From: PBB1 sp043738425
GTDB taxonomy: Bacteria; Pseudomonadota; Gammaproteobacteria; Burkholderiales; Burkholderiaceae_C
DNA length: 43,024 nt
NCBI GenBank assembly: GCA_043738425.1
Contig: JAYUGJ010000092.1
Coordinates: 1-43,024 of the forward strand
Direction of reading: 5' to 3'
The notes beneath the pieces are model-generated. The model was not told the DNA's origin. It did not search any database and worked only from the letters and a program-made list of their open reading frames with translations. The position numbers and the translations under genes were made by a program. Shown here in pieces: positions 39,616 through 43,024 of this stretch (positions are counted from its first letter, which is position 1; the number at the start of each line of letters is the position of its first letter).

Positions 39616-41042
39616 ACGTGATTACTAAGGTAGGTTTTCACCGCCTGCGTGTCGATCGGCATCACCACGAAACGCTTGGGCAATGCTTCGATGCCGCGCA
39701 TGGCGGGCGGCCGGTCGGGCTGCACGCCGATGGCTTCGACAATGGTTTCGGCAAATTTGGCCGGCAGCGCGGTTTCGAGTACCAGCATCGGCACGTCGGC
39801 ATCCAGGTATTCGCGACCGACTTTCAAACCGTCGGCGGTGTGGGTGTCGATCACCACGCCGAAGCGCTGGTAGGTGTGGCGGATGGTGGCCAGCCGGTCG
39901 GCATGGTTGCTGGTGCCCGAGACGAAACCGAAGCTTGCGGTGCGCGCGAATTCATCGCCGCTGACGCTGAACGCGGCGTGCTTTTCCAGCTCGGTTTTGA
40001 ACAACTGCTTGGTGCGTGCGCCATCGCGGCCCAACAAGTCGAACACAAAACGCTCGAAGTTGGATGCCTTCGAAATGTCCATCGACGGGCTCGAGGTTTC
40101 ATGCGTTTCGGCACTGCCGCGCACCCGGTAGGTGCCGGTGCGAAAGAACTCGTCGAGCACGTTGTTCTCGTTGGTCGCAAGCACCAAATGCCGAATCGGC
40201 AAGCCCATCATGCGCGCCACGTGACCGGCGCACACGTTGCCGAAGTTGCCCGATGGCACTGCGAAGCTGACAGTCTCGTCGTTGCTGCGGGTGGCCTGAA
40301 AGTAGCCGGCAAAGTAATACACCACCTGCGCCAACAGCCGTGCCCAGTTGATCGAATTGACGGTGCCGATGTGGTGGCGGCGCTTGAAATCCAGATCGTT
40401 GCTGACCGCTTTGACGATGTCTTGGCAATCGTCGAACACGCCGTCGATCACGATGTTGTGGATGTTCGGGTCTTGCAGGCTGAACATTTGTGCTTGCTGA
40501 AACGGGCTCATGCGGTCTTTCGGACTCAGCATGAAAACGCGCACGTTCTTCTTGCCGCGCATCGCGTACTCGGCCGCACCGCCGGTGTCGCCCGAGGTGG
40601 CACCGAGGATGTTGAGCGTTTGGCCGCGGCGCGCCAACTCGTACTCGAACAAGTTGCCCAGCAACTGCATCGCCATGTCTTTGAACGCGAGCGTCGGGCC
40701 GTTCGACAACTGCTGCAAATACACGTCGGCCCCGGCCGGCGAGGTCGCACCTACATCAAGTGGCTGCAGCGGCGTGATGGCCACCGAGCCAAACACGTCG
40801 GGCGTGTAGGTGCGCGCAGTCAGCTCGCGCAAGTCGGCTGCAGGAATGTCGTCGATGTACAGCGACAAGATCTCGAACGCCAGCTCGTGATACGCCAAGC
40901 CGCGCCATCGTGTCAACCTGGCGTCGTCGACCTTCGGATAGTGCGCAGGCAAATACAAACCGCCGTCGGGCGCCAGGCCTTCCAGCAAGATGTCGCAAAA
41001 GGCGCGCTGCTCGGGGTCGCCGCGGGTGCTGAGGTATTTCAA
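39612..41042 (-). CDS. thrC: Threonine synthase
   Basis: PLP enzyme converting O-phosphohomoserine to threonine. 476 residues from a TTG at 41042, which overlaps the hom stop (TTGA) and has AAAGAAGAG upstream; the family N-terminus MKYLSTRGDPEQRAFCDILL requires this start. The PLP lysine is Lys121 in LSNGPTLAFKDMAMQLLG. ILGATSGDTGGAAEYA is the phosphate-binding loop, and VPSGNFGNVCAGHVARMMG is a further family segment. It is directly coupled to hom upstream and moeA downstream. Confidence 0.97.
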   Translation of the reverse strand: MKYLSTRGDPEQRAFCDILLEGLAPDGGLYLPAHYPKVDDARLTRWRGLAYHELAFEILSLYIDDIPAADLRELTARTYTPDVFGSVAITPLQPLDVGATSPAGADVYLQQLSNGPTLAFKDMAMQLLGNLFEYELARRGQTLNILGATSGDTGGAAEYAMRGKKNVRVFMLSPKDRMSPFQQAQMFSLQDPNIHNIVIDGVFDDCQDIVKAVSNDLDFKRRHHIGTVNSINWARLLAQVVYYFAGYFQATRSNDETVSFAVPSGNFGNVCAGHVARMMGLPIRHLVLATNENNVLDEFFRTGTYRVRGSAETHETSSPSMDISKASNFERFVFDLLGRDGARTKQLFKTELEKHAAFSVSGDEFARTASFGFVSGTSNHADRLATIRHTYQRFGVVIDTHTADGLKVGREYLDADVPMLVLETALPAKFAETIVEAIGVQPDRPPAMRGIEALPKRFVVMPIDTQAVKTYLSNHV

Positions 41043-42370
41043 TTCAACTCTTCTTTGCGCAAGCGCACGATGGGCGCACGCACGGTGGGCAGGGCTTGCA
41101 TTTGCGCGATGGCGCGGTCCATCGTGGCCTCTACTGTGTCGTGGGTCAGGATGATCATGTCGGTGTGGCCATCGGTGACCGCGCCATCGGGTGTGCCGCC
41201 GTCGTTGGGCCGCTGCAGGAGCGCGTCGATCGAAATGGCGTGCTCGGCCAAGATGCCTGCGACCCGCGCCATCACGCCGGGCTCGTCGCTGACCTGCAGC
41301 CGCAGGTAGTACGCAGTGACGGTGGCGGCCATCGGCAAGATCGGCGTGGTGGCTAATGCGTCGTGCTGGAACGCGAGGTGCGGCACGCGGTGCTGCGGGT
41401 CGGCAGTGTGGAGCCGCGTGATGTCGACCAGATCGGCAATCACCGCCGACGCGGTGGGCTCGGAGCCCGCACCTTTGCCGTAGTACAGCGCGCTGCCCAC
41501 CGCATCGCCTTGCACCATCACCGCGTTCATCGCGCCTTCTACGTTGGCGATCAACCGCTTGGTGGGCACCAGTGTGGGGTGCACCCGCAGTTCGATGCCC
41601 GTGTCGCGGCGCTTGGTGATGCCCAGCAGTTTGATGCGGTAGCCGAGGTGTTCGGCATAAACGATGTCGGCCGCCTGCAATTGCGAAATGCCTTCGACGT
41701 GTGCGCGGTCGAACTGCACCGGCGTGCCGAACGCAATCGCGCTCATCAGGCTGACTTTGTGCGCCGCGTCGACGCCTTCGATGTCGAACGTGGGGTCGGC
41801 TTCGGCATAGCCCAACGCCTGCGCTTGTTTGAGCACCACCGCAAAGTCGAGGCCCTTCGTGCGCATCTCCGACAAGATGAAATTGGTGGTGCCGTTGATG
41901 ATGCCGGCGATCCATTCGATGCGGTTGGCGGTCAGCCCCTCGCGCAGCGCTTTGATGATCGGGATGCCGCCGGCCACTGCGGCTTCGAACGCCACCACCA
42001 CGCCTTTGGCGCGGGCGGCGGCAAAAATTTCGGTGCCGTGCACCGCCAGCAACGCCTTGTTCGCGGTCACCACATGCTTGCCTGCCGCAATGGCTTCGAG
42101 CACCAGCGTGCGTGCGATGCCGTAGCCGCCGATCAGCTCGACCACGATGTCGATGTCGGCGTTGGCGATGACTTCCCGCGCGTCGGCCACCACACGCACC
42201 GCATCGCCTACCACCGACCGCGCGCGGGCAATGTCGAGGTCGGCGGCCATCGTGATTTCAATGCCTCGACCGGCGCGGCGTTTGATTTCTTCTTGGTTAC
42301 GGCGCAACACATGGAACGTTCCGCTGCCCACAGTGCCCAGGCCCAGCAGGCCTACTTGTATCGATTTCAT
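41039..42370 (-). CDS. hom: Homoserine dehydrogenase
   Basis: NAD(P)-dependent reduction of aspartate semialdehyde to homoserine, the branch point to threonine and methionine. 443 residues from ATG 42370 (MKSIQVGLLGLGTVGSGTFH); an upstream extension is not supported. The Rossmann Gly-rich loop is at 10-15. VVTANKALLAVHG, FEAAVAGGIPIIKALREGL and GIINGTTNFILSEM are catalytic-domain signatures. A C-terminal ACT domain (about 350-435, YLRLQVSDEPGVMARVAGIL) should mediate feedback by threonine; it carries a Gly/Asp-rich insert (NDGGTPDGAVTDGHT). The stop overlaps thrC. Confidence 0.97.
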   Translation of the reverse strand: MKSIQVGLLGLGTVGSGTFHVLRRNQEEIKRRAGRGIEITMAADLDIARARSVVGDAVRVVADAREVIANADIDIVVELIGGYGIARTLVLEAIAAGKHVVTANKALLAVHGTEIFAAARAKGVVVAFEAAVAGGIPIIKALREGLTANRIEWIAGIINGTTNFILSEMRTKGLDFAVVLKQAQALGYAEADPTFDIEGVDAAHKVSLMSAIAFGTPVQFDRAHVEGISQLQAADIVYAEHLGYRIKLLGITKRRDTGIELRVHPTLVPTKRLIANVEGAMNAVMVQGDAVGSALYYGKGAGSEPTASAVIADLVDITRLHTADPQHRVPHLAFQHDALATTPILPMAATVTAYYLRLQVSDEPGVMARVAGILAEHAISIDALLQRPNDGGTPDGAVTDGHTDMIILTHDTVEATMDRAIAQMQALPTVRAPIVRLRKEELN

Positions 42371-42475
42371 CGAAGGTGCTCGGTCGGTGGTTCTTGCTAA
42401 TTTCGGTTCGGTCTCAACGCACCACACATACAAATTAAAGACATGGCACTGCGGTGATCACGCTGCGCGGTGCGA

Positions 42476-43024
42476 TCAGGCGCTGCGTTTTCGGTATTGG
42501 TCAAGAAACCGCGCGATGCGTGACACCGCCTCCGTCAGGTCGTCGACGTTCGGCAAAAACACCAGCCGGAAGTGATCGGGGTGCAGCCAGTTGAAGCCGG
42601 TGCCCTGCACGATCAGCACCTTTTCGGCCGCCAACAGGTCGTACGCAAACTGCTGGTCGTCTTTGATTGGATACATCTTCGCGTCGAGTTTCGGGAACAT
42701 GTACAGCGCCGCTTTCGGCTTGACCACGCTGACCCCCGGAATCTGGTTCAACAAGTCATACGCCAAGTCGCGCTGGCGGCACAAGCGGCCGCTCGGTGCG
42801 ACCAAGTCTTTGATGCTTTGGTGGCCACCCAGCGCGGTTTGAATCGCCAACTGCCCCGGCGTGTTCGAGCACAACCGCATCGATGCCAACATGTTCAGTC
42901 CTTCGATGTAATCACTCGCGCGGGCCTTGGCACCCGACACCACCATCCAGCCCGCGCGGTAGCCGCACGAACGGTAGTTTTTACTGAGGCCGTTGTAGGT
43001 GACGAAAAAAACGTCGTCGGCCAG
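42476..43024 (-). CDS. alaA: Alanine/aspartate-type PLP aminotransferase, partial (5' end outside the window)
   Basis: Class I PLP aminotransferase of the AlaA type, expected to make alanine from pyruvate and glutamate. Only the C-terminal 182 residues are inside the window. The segment before position 42946 reads FFVTYNGLSKNYRSCGYRAG, where SLSK/GLSKNYR includes the PLP-binding lysine. NMLASMRLCSNTPGQLAIQT, FPKLDAKMYPI and VLIVQGTGFNW followed by HFRLVFLP match AlaA. It precedes hom on the same strand with 105 bases between, a usual Burkholderiales neighbourhood. Confidence 0.9.
   Translation of the reverse strand: MADDVFFVTYNGLSKNYRSCGYRAGWMVVSGAKARASDYIEGLNMLASMRLCSNTPGQLAIQTALGGHQSIKDLVAPSGRLCRQRDLAYDLLNQIPGVSVVKPKAALYMFPKLDAKMYPIKDDQQFAYDLLAAEKVLIVQGTGFNWLHPDHFRLVFLPNVDDLTEAVSRIARFLDQYRKRSA

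Noticed and set aside
41043..41915. In-frame extension of thrC over hom
   Set aside because: It overlaps hom almost entirely in another frame and has shadow-like Arg/His composition. The TTG at 41042 matches the threonine synthase N-terminus.
1..43024. CRISPR array, prophage or insertion sequence
   Set aside because: The only multi-copy tandem repeats have no unique spacers, and no transposase, integrase or phage structural motif was recognised.

Overview
The window looks like a chromosomal segment of a high-GC betaproteobacterium, most likely order Burkholderiales and close to Comamonadaceae. The support is gene order and protein type: hom-thrC-moeA-moaD-moaE-crcB, pepA-holC-(DUF2486-like), lptF-lptG divergent from pepA, argA-yggX, dnaG-rpoD with a long Lys/Ala-rich RpoD N-terminus, hemH-hslR-grpE-dnaK-dnaJ, and an H-NS protein of the short Burkholderiales type. 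No insertion sequence, prophage or CRISPR array was seen.

Left part, 1-10.5 kb, accessory. On the minus strand lie a lipoprotein gene whose 3' end looks frameshifted, a 22-bp tandem repeat array in a gene-free stretch, an exopolysaccharide export lipoprotein of the XrtA/PEP-CTERM type coupled to an unknown 173-residue protein, and two very large genes of unknown function (1339 and about 826 residues) joined by a GTGA stop/start overlap. Several of these genes carry in-frame microsatellite expansions. A Crp/Fnr-type regulator is transcribed divergently from the large pair. This is the only part of the window that could hold an undescribed system.

Middle part, 10.5-25.4 kb, core genes. A DUF2486-like gene, holC and pepA run leftward. 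lptF, lptG, a CbiX-type chelatase and cysB run rightward with short spacing or ATGA overlaps. Next come a conserved hypothetical gene, tRNA-Arg(TCT) and tRNA-Pro(TGG) with a recognisable promoter, and hrpA with a clear intrinsic terminator. argA, yggX and an H-NS gene follow rightward.

Right part, 25.4-43 kb. dnaG and rpoD are separated by a perfect terminator-like hairpin. A class III adenylate cyclase fused to an FHA domain follows, then hemH, hslR and the heat-shock genes grpE-dnaK-dnaJ with a sigma-32-type promoter before grpE. Converging on them is a minus-strand cluster, hom-thrC-moeA-moaD-moaE-crcB (threonine synthesis, molybdenum cofactor and fluoride export), in which almost every junction is a 4-base stop/start overlap. 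The window ends inside an alanine-type aminotransferase gene.

All assignments come from reading motifs and gene order by eye. No database search was run.
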